64,000 nucleotides of DNA from Patiria miniata (GCF_015706575.1 NW_024037067.1:6895909-6959908), one strand, 5' to 3'; numbered from the stretch's first letter, positions 1 to 11,789 are shown. Program-made: numbers and translations. Notes: generated by a model from the sequence alone, not told the origin.

Positions 1-45
1 TTAAGCTCTCGCAGGAGCTTCTACATGTCACTTGGTGGTCGTTCG

Positions 46-46
<1 letters not shown>

Positions 47-92
<46 letters not shown>
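47..92. repeat. (TCTG)n microsatellite
   Basis: About eleven uninterrupted copies of the tetranucleotide TCTG. Simple repeat, read directly. Confidence 0.97.
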
Positions 93-2035
93 CCCGATAA
101 TTGACCAATAGTATGGTGTTCCATATGTGCCATCAGCTTCGCATTTTTCGGCCTCGCATTTTTAAGCTCCGAGAGGTATCATTTTGATCGATTTCATTCA
201 AGACTTCTTGCACGTACATTCCAAAGAGACATTTAGTTTTTGCGCATACATGAAATGAGTGCTTATGTACATAGTCATGATCTAATACAACACGCAAAAA
301 CATGTGACCCTCATTCATCCTATAGACCATTATCATGTTGCAGCCATTTGATTTTTCCCATTCAGATCAATGTAACCAAAGCGAGGCTGGAAGGAAAAAT
401 AGTTTGGTTCCTTTTTGCACAAAAACATTATCATTCAGTACTTTTATTGGATACAGGGAACATGACTAAAATGGTGGAAGCATGAAAATGGTCTACTGGT
501 TCTTCTGTTGAGCTTCTAATGAATAATCCATATTAACCCCAGGTCACAATGAACTCTTGCACTACCAGTTTTAACTGTTGATATTTCAAAATTGTTTTGA
601 AAATAGTGATTTTCTTTGCATTTTTTGAGCTCATTGCAAATCAGTATGAAGTAAATATTAATTACAAGCATTCAATAAATTAATATTAAACAAAAACTGA
701 AGTTTTCCTGAGATATAAAGTAACAAACAAAGATGGAAAGAATGGATGGCATGAAGTACCCGGCTGTACAACGTGTTTACTACTTGCATTTTTGTGTGAA
801 GCGATTGGTGACCTATAAAGGTGCGTAAAAGTTGGTTCAAAATCTCATTTTGTATGGACTCAAAGGTAAGACAAAATGTGTGTCATGATGAGAATAATAT
901 GTAGAAAAGGGAAATATGTCATTAGTCTTCCAATAAATTTCCAAATTTTGGATTATACTGAGGTTTGTTCAAGCATTAGGGGCCATGCAAAATCACAGTT
1001 CATGTGCCCCACGTGAAGGGATCGTCATGCACCGCGACACACAGCCCAATTTCTGGACATGATGCAAATTTCCGAACACGACTGATTAGGCTTGAAACAA
1101 TAATTGGATTTAACGTTGAAGCAAATGGGGAAAAAATCAGAGTAAATACAAATGCCAAATTATGACAATAGACACCTTCCTCGCACCTTTACATAGTCTC
1201 AAAATTTTGACAAAACTTCACCAACTTGTTAATTTTCACATGATTGCAAAACTACGGACATTACGGATATCCTAGCACCAAGAATCTCATGATTTTCAGA
1301 AGCTATTAATGTTTTGAAAAATCTTGCTCAGGTGTAGAGAGGAGATTTCGACATCGGTGAAAAGGATTGTACTTCATTAAAGTTTATCAGTTTAAATTTG
1401 GCGGGTATATGGAGGGTAAAGTGTCATTGTTCACCTCGTGATTTTTCATGTTGCCATGCGCCCACATTAGATATGCACTGCAGTATTACCCCCGCGTCGC
1501 ATGAATCTAAATGCCCACACGGGCAATGGGATTGGAACATATGTGCTTGCAACACGGCCAGAGCTTATTGTGCACTTGTACATGTACATTATCTCTTTGT
1601 GTTTTCACAATTGTTAAAGAGACAAGCATATATTTGGTCAGAATTGTAAAAGTAACGCTTCTCCAGTTGATGGGAGTTATCATGGGCTGATAATACAGGT
1701 AACCTTTAGAGGGCGCTGTTCATGACAGCTGCCAAGAGTTTTTAGCACTGGTGAAATTTTAACTTGTAATCTTCAAATATCTCTTTTTATATTTGCCATC
1801 CACTGTTCTCTGTCACTGCACAACTTGGCAACTACCTGCTGATCGTTTTCTGAGTAGTTTTCCTGAGGATTTTTTTTGGTTATTATCGCTGGATGAAGTT
1901 TGATGATTGTCAAGACTGCTACAGGTGTATTTGCTATTATCATCCAACATGGCCGCCACCTGGAGATATGAGATTTTATTGATCTCCGTGATCATAGTTT
2001 TAAACTCTGTGCATTATGTGCAGTTGCATTAATCA
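93..2035. other. No gene seen; probable intron or intergenic DNA
   Basis: Short open stretches only, with no recognisable domain and no convincing exon. I looked here for upstream exons of the GH31 gene, expecting a segment ending in a GDSI-like motif in phase with the exon at 7337, and found none. Confidence 0.6.
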
Positions 2036-2092
2036 GCCCAACATTTAAACCACAATCTTCATCTCCAAGTTGACTGTGTCCCACTTGCAAGT

Positions 2093-3340
2093 TTGGGAAA
2101 ACTGCACTTGGCAAAAAGGAACAATAATAAGCATGTCCACAACTCCATAAAAATAAGAACAACTCTGGTAAAATGGAACAAACATGGTTATACTTGCCTG
2201 TTTCTACCAGAACATCAACCCCAAATGGACATAACGGTCTTCATGGACATTCAAGTCAATCCTGGTCCTCACAGGTGTGGGGAAACTGGGAAATCCTTCA
2301 CCGAGCCAACAGACGGCCTCAATGAACGCACCATCAAATACTCCCGTCAACAAATGATCAGCCTTCGAAACTCAGCTCATGCTTCTGCGCACCCTCATAT
2401 TCTACACTTTCTGAAGATCAACGGCCTCCTACATTTTCGTGGAAACAGAGGAGGCAGGAGAAGATCCATGCAGATGTGCCCCCATCTTTGCTATGCCCTC
2501 AGTAATGTACATGTACTTTCATCAAGGATCCTCATCTCATCTGATGCAAGTGATTATGCACACATTCCTGTCAGAGTAACTGCTCGTGATAACCAACATG
2601 ATCATCTTTGCAGACCTGAACATCGTAACCTTGTTCCTATTAACCTCCAACCATCGGACAAGATAACATCTGAAATGAGAACAGCTTTTTTGCCTCGTAT
2701 GTTCCTCACCAATGCCAGATCACTGAATAACAAGATTGATGAACTTGAAGTGACACTGAACAACAACAATGTTGATATTGCCATCATCACAGAAACCTGG
2801 TTCAACGAGTCAGGAAGTCTAATGGCTGATATCCCCGACTACACCATCTTCAACAAATGTCGTACCAATCGGAGAGGCGGTGGTGTTGCCGTATATGCCA
2901 AACAGCATCTTAAAGTACACAAATTATGTACTCACAATTGTGACTTTGAATGCATGTGGTTGAAGGTTGAATTCAAATGTTCTAAGCGTCTTACAATCAA
3001 CCTGTACATCGGAGCAGTTTATTTTCCTCCAGGCTCAACATATGAAAATAACATTTTAGAACACATCTGTCACACCATAGATACTATTCGCACAACTGAC
3101 ATGTCAGCCATTATAACTGTTATGGGTGATTTTAATCAGTTGAATTGTGACGCCATAGAACAAAATCTAGGAATGGAATAACTTGTATCATTTCCGACAC
3201 GTCAGCATGCCACATTTGATAAAATCTTTACCAACTATCCTGCTGTATTCGACAAGATTGAGCGGTTAGCCCCTCTTGGAGCTAGTGACCATTGCTGCAT
3301 CTTTGTTACGCCTGTAGCTCAACTTCCTCGACTCAAGACT
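2093..3340 (+). pseudogene. LINE ORF, N-terminal region and APE endonuclease
   Basis: The open stretch 2093-3181 encodes 362 residues. Residues 52-59 read DIQVNPGP (bases 2246-2269), a 2A-like motif. The apurinic endonuclease domain starts near 2700. Its diagnostic motifs are visible in order: NARSLNNK, TETWF, RRGGGVAVY, GDFN, and, after the stop at 3179, GASDHCC near 3280. This nicks target DNA to prime reverse transcription. Bases 2300-2640 encode a poorly conserved linker. The ATG at 2093 is simply the first in the frame; the true start is unknown. Confidence 0.85.
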
Positions 3341-3469
3341 AATAAAGTCAACTCACGCCCCTACAGAGATTCGTCTGTTAGAACTTTTGGAAGGTGGATA
3401 ATTGATCACAATTGGCACAGTGTCCTCAATGGGATGTCAGCTCCTGATCAAGTTGAGTTTTTCCTGAAT

Positions 3470-5322
3470 GAGCTTACAACTTCATATCGTCACCACTTTC
3501 CCATCGTCTCCCATTGGCACAGTAACAGGGACAAACCATGGACGACTCGCTCAATCTAGCATATTGTCGCACAACGTCAGAAAGCATATGCTGACAAAGA
3601 CAATGATGTGGCATTGTGGCGCTCTTTACGCAACAAAGTCCAGCGCGTCATTAATGAAGCAAAGGCAACCTTCTACAAAACTTTAGTTGAATCTCTCAAA
3701 ACCAACCAACCCAGTTTGTAGCATCATCAAATTCAGAAGCTATGCTACCTGAAACCAAAACCGTCCATTATTCCTGGTGCTATGGTAGATCCAGCTGCAA
3801 CGGCTGAAGCAATTAACAATCATTTTGCCAGTATTTGTAACCAGTTGCCTGCATTCGATCCTCTACGTCTGCCATCTTACTTACTAGCTGAGTCACTGCC
3901 TCCAACAATATACCGTTGCCAAGTCCTGAAAGCCCTAAACAGTCTCAATTCAAGGAAGGCTGGCCACCCTGATGACCTACCAGTACGGCTCATCAAAGAA
4001 TTTGCAACTGAACTGGCAGATCCTTTGACGCATATATTCAATTCTTGCATTGCTGATGGTATTTTCCCTGATCAATGAAAAACTGCTACGGTTGTTCCAG
4101 TCCCCAAAGAAAAGAATATATCATCTCGTGATCAGCTTTGCCCTATCTCACTAAATCCATTGTTCGCGCGTATTTTTGAATCCTTTTTAGCAAAATGGAT
4201 CCAACAGGATATTTCCGCAAAGTTAGACTCGCAACAGTATGGCAACATGAAAGGCTGCTCCACCACACATTATCTTGTTGACTTGTTAAATTTTATTCAC
4301 AAGGGTCTAGATAAACTAGGTCATTATGCTCGACTTTGCACAATTGATTTTACCAAGACATCTAACAGTGTTAACCACACTATTGTGATACTAAAGCTTG
4401 TTAATCTTGGTGTCAGACGATCAATAGTTCCCATAGTCTGCAGCTTTCTCTCAGGTCGCACACAAAATGCAAAGCTCAATCATCATCTCTCCACAACCCA
4501 GTCAATATCCTGTGGTGTCCCTCAGGGAACAAAATGAGGTCCAATTCTTTTTCTTGCACTTGTCAACGATGTGTCTGAGGATTGCTGCAGATGATGGAAA
4601 TATGTGGACGATCTGACTTTGGCTGAAATTGTTAAATATGACGAAGTGCCAAAACTTCAAACTCACCTTGATAATCTCTCTGTCTGGTGTAATAACAACG
4701 ATGTTTTGCCTAAATCCTCTAAATGTCAATCCATGATAGTTAGTTTTATGAAACGTGAAATACCTAGGGAATCATTTTCAATTAACTTGGTCAATTTGAA
4801 TGTGTCTCATATGAAATTATTAGGTGTTACCATACAAAAGGATTTGAAGTGGAACTTACACATTACTGACATTGTTTCTAGAGCCTCTCGTTGTGTATCC
4901 TTAAGAAGGCTAAAGATGCTGTAGATGACATGCTTATCTTTATTTGCTACATCAGACCGATTCTGGAATATGCTAGTCAAGTTTGGCACACATCAATCAG
5001 TAATGAGCAAAGTAATTCTATTGAACGTGTCCAGAAGCGTGCTTGTCGCATCATATTAGGCAGTGAATAAAATACTTATTCCCATGCTCTTGCCAGACTT
5101 GACATTCAAAACTTAGAATCCAGAAGATTGGATTTGTTGCACAACTTTGGAAGCAAACTTTTGTACTCGACCAGATTTCGACATATGCTCCCACCAGAAA
5201 ATAATAACAAGCAAGGTAGAAAACTCAGGTCCACAATCGTTTCTGGTCTTGTCATACCCAGATGTAACACTGAGCGGTACAAGAAATCTACCATCCCATC
5301 ACTGGCCAGAATTTTAAAATAA
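3470..5322 (+). pseudogene. LINE reverse transcriptase region, decayed
   Basis: Fragments in the same direction give the usual RT series. The thumb-side linker with AINNHFASICNQ lies near 3810, LNSRKAGHPDDLPVRLIKEF near 3940, the IDFTK block near 4345, GVPQGTK near 4520 and KYVDDLTL at about 4598-4621. LLGVTIQKDLKWN follows near 4820 and the C-terminal IERVQKRACRIILG near 5018. The second aspartate motif usually read as AFD is TSN here. Several stops interrupt the frame. Function: copying LINE RNA at the nicked target. Confidence 0.87.
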
Positions 5323-5325
5323 TAA

Positions 5326-5545
5326 GTGTAATATGCTTCTGTGATCCACATCTTTTTTAACGATAATTTTAAATAATTTTGCACTCCAGTTTTAATCAGC
5401 AATTTTTTGTCTAGATTAGCAAGTCTTTAGTAACCTGTCAATAATTAGTATAGCCTCTGTGATCCACTCTCTTTTTTTAATGATAATTTTAAATAGTTTT
5501 ACACTCCAGTTTTAATCAGCAATGTCTTGTCTTAGCAAGTTTTTA
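5326..5545 (+). repeat. Tandem duplication in the LINE 3'UTR
   Basis: Two copies of a segment of roughly 110-120 bp. Each contains CTCTGTGATCCAC or a close variant, then an A/T-rich run, then CTCCAGTTTTAATCAGCAAT. They follow the last coding segment and precede the (ATA)n tail. Confidence 0.8.
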
Positions 5546-5757
5546 GAAGTCTTTAGTCTTTAGAAGTCTGTTAATGATAATGAATAATTTCTCCCGTTAT
5601 GATTTGTACCTTTCAATTTACAATTTAAAGATGAATTGATTGTATTTTAAATAGTTTTTAACTAAAATACCCGTTGTAAATTTGAATGTTTTCAGCCTGT
5701 GGGCTGCTTTTAATTCAAATAAATAAACCATAATAATAATAATAATAATAATAATAA

Positions 5758-7336
5758 CCATACTGTGAGTAACAACACTTCTTTAATATCTGTTGAATTA
5801 TTTGTCATATTGTTTGGATGTGCTTGTACTGACATTTATAGTTTTGGAACAACATTAAAGCATATTTCCATGGAATTTAAATGATACAACTGTTAAAGTA
5901 ACTGGAAAACGTATACTTAAATATCACACTACTCAAAACTCAAAAAGAAAAACTAAAAATACTGCAAGTAAAACTTGCTCGATCCCCCGGCATGGTGGCA
6001 GTTTGTATACATGTACAGACAGTTAGTTAGGACAATTTTTAGTGTACCTAACCAAAATGGAATGTGTCATAACTAGCAACAGGGATAAGCAAAGAAATGG
6101 GTGGGCCGCGGTGTTAGTCGGGCAGTGTTGTGTCACTTGTGTGTGCCTCTGAAGGTAGGCTAAGTGAAAGTGAACACCCCCAGATCACTACACCGTCCAC
6201 AGCTGTGAAGCTATAAAGGGGCCTTTTATTTACAAAACAATAACTTTCACGACACTAGAGAAACAAATTGACATACATCATTGGCTACCAAGGACCAAGG
6301 CCTGTAGAGTAACCCTGGAAGTCATGACCTGTTGCCTGAGTCTAATCACTATGATACCATGAGCAATAAGCACATATCAAGTTTGGTGGAGATTGATGAC
6401 AGAACCACACATGACTGAACCAGAGTGACAGTGAACCTAACCAAAATGGAACACACAGACGCACACATGCAAACGTGTTCACACCGTCGATCGTGGACGT
6501 CCTATTGTCCCTCTTTTGTTTGTACTCTTTACTTTTTAGGAAGACTCCCATATATGCAAAATAGGCACATGCGCGTCAGAGGAAACAAAATATGTGTGGC
6601 TGTTCCAAATTATCGTTAGTCAGGTGACATATCATACACATGCAAATGATGACCACAGTGTGACCTGTTGACTGCGCGGCGCGTACGGGGGTTCGGTCCA
6701 ATCATTGCCCTGCAGAGCACATTTATTTTTACTGCATTGCTGCAAAATTTATTGCTTCATCCCCACTTTTTTTATCCAACGATTCAATACAGGCTCATTT
6801 GCATGCTGTTGTATAAGCGCTTAGAAACATCAGTACTATTATGAACTAACATGCAGAGGCATTATGATTAAGAGCCTTTAATATTCCGATCAAATTAAAC
6901 ACAAAGTCGTACTTGAATTACAACTTTTTAAAATGAAAGTAATGAATCTTTGAAATTATTTATATTTTTTAACTTTTATATATTTAAGCATGACAGGTAA
7001 ATACAAACCACATGTATTTTATACATAGAAATACCCGGGCACTATCCGATCATGTCAACGAAATGCTTTTAGTAAACTTAGGACATTTGGGGAAACAAGC
7101 AGGATTTGGTCCCTTTTTTGGCCACGTCTGTTGTCAGCCGTGGCGGCTACCTGACCTATGATATGTCAGAATATTTTGGTGTGGGAACCAAACTAACCGA
7201 AGCAGGCAAGGTGTTAATAATAAAAACAATTTTATAGTATACAATAATATTGTACTTGACTATTCTTTTGTGTGAAAGTTAGGACATTGATAATTTGGTA
7301 AGTTAATATTATACTCGTCATTGTCATCCTTTACAG
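5758..7336. other. Probable GH31 intron with a short repeat fragment
   Basis: No coding segment recognised. Bases about 5953-6060 (TACTGCAAGT ... CTAACCAAAATGG) resemble the start of the satellite-bearing element at 41343, so this is a terminal fragment of that family. CTAACCAAAATGG recurs near 6436. A polypyrimidine-rich acceptor ends at 7336. Confidence 0.55.
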
Positions 7337-7539
7337 ACACGTATGAAAATGGCAACTATCTATTACTGGAGTTTTCATCATCTGAAACTTCAATGAATTC
7401 AACAGTTTCATATGATGGGTATTCAGGATCACATGCTGTCACCGTACAGTCATTCATTATAGCTACCGTTCCCCATCCGGTCAGTCAAGTTACAATCAAT
7501 GGCACATCTGTTGCATTTGATTATGAACCACAGCTAATG
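7337..7539 (+). CDS. GH31 alpha-glucosidase-like gene, penultimate exon
   Basis: An exon bounded by TTTACAG on the left and GTAAGTATAAG on the right. It begins with two bases of a split codon and ends at a codon border. It encodes about 67 residues, including TYENGNYLLLEF and VSQVTINGTSVAFDYEPQ. The order TYE-x-GNYLL-x-F, then a beta-rich stretch, then V-T-x-NG-x-x-V-x-F-x-Y matches the C-terminal beta-sandwich of glycoside hydrolase family 31 (lysosomal alpha-glucosidase, maltase-glucoamylase, sucrase-isomaltase). Those enzymes release glucose from alpha-glucosides in lysosomes or at the gut surface. The catalytic barrel is not in the window, so substrate and location are not known. The two-base phase would complete the aspartate of the usual GDSIDTYE motif. 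Other GH31 members remain possible. Confidence 0.75.
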
Positions 7540-7919
7540 GTAAGTATAAGTCTCAGTTGCATACATGTATATCACAATATTAATTCTCAGTGAACTACAT
7601 GTACCTAAGGGGCCATGAAGTAAATGTCATACTGATATATTTTGTACTAATATCCATGCCTCTGAGCTTGGCCCCCTCATTAAAATTATTTGTTTGTGCA
7701 CTTTCTATGTACATGTCCTTCATGCAGATTCCTGATATCTGAAGATTCACTTGAAATAACGTCAGTTCCAAGGCATTCATTTAGGGGCTCTCTGTAAATC
7801 AAATGAACACAATGTTTGCAGGGAACTTTTTTTCCACTTAAAATCCATAAACCAAATGAAACAATATGTTCAAATGTTGAGATTATGTTCAACATTGTTC
7901 TGGAACTCAAAGTTTAAAG

Positions 7920-8448
7920 TAGTCTAGGGCTAGACGTTGTTATGGTTTGATATGTGATAACCCGCCGCCACGATAACCCGCCGCCTCGAGAGGGCGCTAT
8001 CACGACCAACCAATATTGCCCATGGACCTGTCAGTACCAATGTCTTGGGAATCTTGTATTGGTTGTGTAATGCAAGCGCATGTGTTTGGCCTAATATATG
8101 TAGCACGCAATTCCAAATATTATAGTAGTTCCAAAGCAAACTCTCAAATTTCTTCCAGTGCAATAAAAGATGTAGCAAGACTTTTGAGCAACTTCACTGG
8201 TCAGCTCTTTTGTTATGTGTAGTATGTGTGGGACTGAAAATGAACCGTAATTGCCTGCAGAAGTCACACATGCGCACTAGTTTCCACCATTTTTCGGGGG
8301 GAGATTTCAGGAGACTCCCTAGACATTGGTACTGACAGGTCCATGGGCGATATTGGTTGGTCATGATAGAGCCCTCTTGCAGCAGTGGGTTATCGCGGCC
8401 GCGGGTTATCGCATTATCAAACCATAACAACGTCTAGCCCCTAGACTA
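7920..8448. mobile_element. Non-autonomous TIR transposon (MITE), possibly Mutator-like
   Basis: The ends are near-perfect inverted copies: TAGTCTAGGG-CTAGACG on the left and the reverse complement CGTCTAGCCCCTAGACTA on the right. Matching continues inward for about 130 bp, including GGTTTGATA, GATAACCCGC and CCATGGACCTGTCAGTACCA. The flanks AGTTTAAAG (7911-7919) and AGTTTTAAG (8449-8457) look like a 9-bp target duplication with one change, the size made by Mutator-like elements. There is no transposase inside. Confidence 0.82.
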
Positions 8449-9000
8449 AGTTTTAAGTTGTATTCCAGAACCGTCATGAAAATGAGCATAATAATGATTG
8501 TATTTTATTTTATAAAAAATTGCCAAACTATACATGGGACAATGTGGGATAAACTTTGAAATGTTTCATTATGGAAGTGGGTGGTTTCGTGAAATAATTA
8601 TTCGGGTTAACTACATGTAAATTGTTCCCTATAGCACAAAATTGCAATATGTTCATCATAAATTGTGCAAAATTATTAGTTTGCTCTGTTAGATTTGTGA
8701 GAAATCGACCACTTGATTATGAAAGTTAATGCTGTATAAAAATAACTTGCCATTTCAAAACACCTTGTGTTTGTATTCCAGTAATTCACAACTGTACGTT
8801 GCCAGATCTTTACACAATTGTTGCCAGATCTTTGCCATACGATCAAGTTAACGGAATAGGGAATTCTTTAACAAGCTTGATTGAGTCACATGCATTCCAG
8901 CCAGGCATTTGTAGCATCAAGGTCAAGCTAATTACAAGTCTCAAATTCTACACTGGGAAATAATAATCACAGCCCTAACATACGGTGGCCCACAACTGTC

Positions 9001-9243
9001 ACGGCAAAAGCAAAAGCGCCGCGGCAAAAGCAAAAGCGCCGCGGCAAGCGCAAAAGCGCCGCGGCAAGCGCAACAGCGCCGCGGCAAGCGCAAAAGCGCC
9101 GCAGCAAAACAAAAAGCACCGCGGCAAAAGAAAAAGCGCCACGGCAAAACAAAAAGCGCCACGGCAAAACAAAAAGCGCCACGGCAAGCGCAAAAGCGCC
9201 ACGGCAAGCGCAAAAGCGCCACGGCGAAAGCAAAAGCGCCACG
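9001..9243 (+). repeat. Left-arm array of 20-bp repeats
   Basis: Twelve units of the form CGGCAAGCGCAAAAGCGCCG or close variants (GCAAAAGC, GCAAAACA). Because 20 is not a multiple of 3, all three frames stay open on both strands and give long Ala/Arg/Lys-rich or Leu/Phe/Cys-rich reading frames. These are by-products, not genes. Confidence 0.95.
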
Positions 9244-10083
9244 GGTTTATTGGGAAGGAGCGTAATCATACATGCCGCTACTACATCAAAAAATAAAATG
9301 GGAAGGAGAATGGCCGCCACCAGGAATTCTTATTAAGCACAGAATTTAATTCTTTGAGAAGTGATTTTATGGCTGAGAAAATACCAAGGCCAAGGAAAAC
9401 CGGTCAGTGCAAGCAACGTTCAGGAAATAAATCGTCGATATTAATTTGTTGTAGGATAATTCCAAGATTATTCCAAGAGAGTTGCTGCCGTGAATCAGAG
9501 TTTATAAAGGAGTGGGACTCACTATCAGCACCATCAGGGCCGTTCCTCATCTCTTTACATTTCGTGGGATGCAAAACAATTACGAGGACGGGAGGCTCTG
9601 TGAGCTGATGCATTTTTTTGAAGAGTTTTTTTTTCCTTCCGACTAGCATGCAGAGAAGAGTTCCGTTAATTTGAGCCTTAGTTCACCGGTGTGTATACCA
9701 GTGTAGGCACACAAGTGAGCTGCCCAGAGTGTATGAGTTAATTTTTTTTTCTGTTTCAGTATATCATACACATCTAGGAAGTCAATTAAGGCTCTCCTGC
9801 AGGGCTGCGGTAGTGGGTGGGTAAGGCTTGTCAACACGTAACTCGCCCGCGGGCCCATTAGGTTAGAAATTCCCAGAGAGCGGGAATTTCAAATCTCTTC
9901 CCTGAACGTTGCTTGCACTGACCGATTTTCCTTGGCCTTGCTATTTTCTCAGCCATAAAATCACTTCTCAAAGAATTACATTCTGTGATTAATAAGAATT
10001 CCTGGTGGCGGCCATTCTCCTTCCCATTTTATTTTTTGATGTATAGTAGCGGCATGTATGATTAAGCCCCTTCCCAATAAACC

Positions 10084-10246
10084 CGTGGCGCTTTTGCGCT
10101 TGCCGTGGCGCTTTTGCGCTTGCCGTGGCGCTTTTTCTTTTGCCGCGGCGCTTTTTCTTTTGCCGTGGCGCTTTTTCTTTTGCCGCGGCGCTTTTGCTTT
10201 TGCCGCGGCGCTTTTGCGCTTGCCGCGGCGCTGTTGCGCTTGCCGT
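10084..10246 (-). repeat. Right-arm array of 20-bp repeats
   Basis: Eight units, the inverted counterpart of the array at 9001. Confidence 0.95.
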
Positions 10247-10477
10247 GACAGTTGTGGGCCACCGTACTAACATGACTCACTGTAACTGGACAGTGGTTTA
10301 CATTTCAGAATGTTTTCAGATGTTTTGACTTAATGATTCCATCACACAAATAATGACTGAATGTCTTGGACAAAAACCAAATCAAAATAAGACTGGTTTT
10401 TTTCCATTTCATAATTAATAGTAGAATTCTTAAAGACTTAAAATGAAGAAGAATTGTTGTTTATATTTCCTTTGCAG

Positions 10478-10555
10478 AATGTCTATGTCAATAACTTGAA
10501 AGTGCCCATGCAGTTCAACTTCTATGTCAAGTGGGAATGGCAAACACAGGACTAA
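10478..10555 (+). CDS. GH31 alpha-glucosidase-like gene, last exon and stop
   Basis: The acceptor TTTATATTTCCTTTGCAG is followed, in phase 0 with the exon ending at 7539, by 25 codons and TAA. The residues begin NVYVNNLKVPM and end FYVKWEWQTQD. The final beta strand with an aromatic-x-W pattern matches the end of GH31 proteins (compare FLVSWC in lysosomal alpha-glucosidase). No canonical AATAAA is close downstream. Confidence 0.72.
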   Translation, partial: NVYVNNLKVPMQFNFYVKWEWQTQD

Positions 10556-11490
10556 ATCAAAGGAACTATGGAACTTGCTCAGTACTGGATTTATAGTAAC
10601 TTCCCAAAATACATGTACCCTTTGTAATAACGGTAATGTAAAAAAAAAAAGATGTAGCCACTTATTGCTACATGATGAAATATTTTACAGCACTGTCTGT
10701 ACACACTTTTGTTGTATACATGTATGTGTGTTTAAAAGATGTAAAAATCCTTTCTTTTTTTTACACAATGGTGTCTAATTGTATTTTGTGTTACTATGGT
10801 TCAAAACCAGTCTTTTTGTTTAAATATGTTGACTTTATTCATTTTTGTTCAGGTCAGTTTTGTAATTTCTTATATGATATTATATTAATTGTAGTTGACT
10901 AGCACGATTGTTAGACATGCACCCCTCCTTACTAGAGAGAAAAGATTGAGATAGATACATTGCCTACATGATTTTGTGAAATATGCAGTGATATTGCCTT
11001 GGACCTTTCTGGCACTGGCATACATGTAGTATTGCAAACGTATGAACTAAATATGGTAGAATTATGCCTTTGATGATAGAAGCATGACATTTGGCATGTT
11101 GGTAGAAAATACCTTTACGTGTCTCTTTTCATACATCATCTCAAACCAACTTCTTCAATCAATTTTCCTCTCACCAGGGGCGGCGGAACCGGGGGGGCAT
11201 GTATTCTTTGCCCGAACCTATCAAGTATCCACTAAAGACTGGAATTCATTGTCACGTGACTAACTACAATGCATGCTGGCAATCAAATATGACTGCCATT
11301 GGCACAAAACAGCTAGTTATAATTTTCACATTTTTTGCACAATTTATTATTTTTTCCTCTTTATTTCTTGCATGAAAAATGGAAAGCATTTTTAACATAA
11401 CCATAAGCACTTCAATAGTGCCAATATTGGTTGAGATCATTCAAATTTTGGAACAAAAATGTTGTTTAGTTGGATAGTTGGAACAAAAAT
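10556..11490. other. 3' flank of the GH31 gene; no other gene seen
   Basis: Contains an A-run near 10639. At 11177 GGGGCGGCGGAACCGGGGGG looks like one end of a repeat. There are also two near-copies of GTTGTTTAG-TGGATAGTTGG just before the SINE. Confidence 0.55.
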
Positions 11491-11502
11491 GTTGTTTAGA
11501 TG

Positions 11503-11789
11503 GATAGTTGGATAGTGGTTACGGTGTTCGACTCACGCACAAAGTGCATGGGTTCAAATCCTGCCAGGAACATGGTGTTTGTGCCCTTGGGTAAGACACA
11601 CCAAGGACAATTGCCTCTCTCCACCCAGGAGAATAAATGGGTAGCTGTGAGGGTCAAAGATGGATTGAGCGCTGATATCGACTGCCGTGTGGTCTCATGG
11701 CCTGATGAACGGGGTAATAATTGTAAAGCGCTTTGAGAAAACGATGGAAAGCGCTATATAAGCACTAGGATTATTATTATTATTATTAG
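11503..11789 (+). mobile_element. tRNA-derived SINE, complete
   Basis: The RNA polymerase III A box lies in TAGTGGTTACGGTG (about 11513) and the B box GGTTCAAATCC at 11551-11561. The 3' part reads GTAAAGCGCTTTGAG, then AAAGCGCTATATAAG, then (ATT)n at 11771-11788. That tail type is shared by SINEs mobilised by CR1/L2-type LINEs. Confidence 0.88.

Larger units (their letters stand above)
2040..5757 (+). mobile_element. Near full-length decayed LINE, CR1/L2 group
   Basis: A non-LTR retrotransposon in the order: N-terminal region with a 2A-like motif, APE-type endonuclease, reverse transcriptase with a YVDD active site, C-terminal segment with the motif IERVQKRACRIILG, 3'UTR and an (ATA)n tail at about 5731-5756. 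Just before the tail there is a short stem CAGCC-TGT-GGGCTG. The reading frame is interrupted by several in-frame stops and frame shifts (for example stops at 3179 and 4076), so it is inactive. The 5' end is not defined; 2040 is where the similarity of style begins. The endonuclease plus CR1-like C-terminus excludes L1 and RTE; the choice among CR1, L2 and Crack needs a tree. No target duplication was identified. Confidence 0.88.
8981..10266. mobile_element. Foldback transposon with 20-bp tandem repeats in its arms
   Basis: Starts TACGGTGGCCCACAACTG and ends with its reverse complement. The flanks carry CTAACA at 8975-8980 and 10267-10272, a perfect 6-bp target duplication. The left arm (8981-9427) and right arm (9898-10266) are inverted copies over their full length. 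They surround a unique loop of about 470 bp that holds no recognisable gene. The arms differ mainly in repeat number (12 units left, 8 right). This layout is the one known from Drosophila FB and sea urchin TU elements. A 6-bp duplication with TAY ends suggests the IS3EU superfamily, but that is tentative. Confidence 0.9.
7540..10477 (+). other. GH31 last intron, filled with two inverted-repeat elements
   Basis: GT at 7540 and AG at 10477 join phase 0 to phase 0. The intron holds the MITE at 7920 and the foldback element at 8981. The rest (7540-7919, 8449-8980, 10267-10477) shows no further feature. Confidence 0.7.

Noticed and set aside
8941-9320. Several overlapping long reading frames rich in Ala/Arg/Lys or Leu/Phe/Cys, on both strands
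   Set aside because: They come from the 20-bp tandem repeat, whose period leaves all frames open. The mirror array at 10084 gives the same peptides.
11503-11570. Functional tRNA gene
   Set aside because: A and B boxes are present but the sequence does not fold as a tRNA and continues into a SINE body and ATT tail; the same applies to the other SINE heads.
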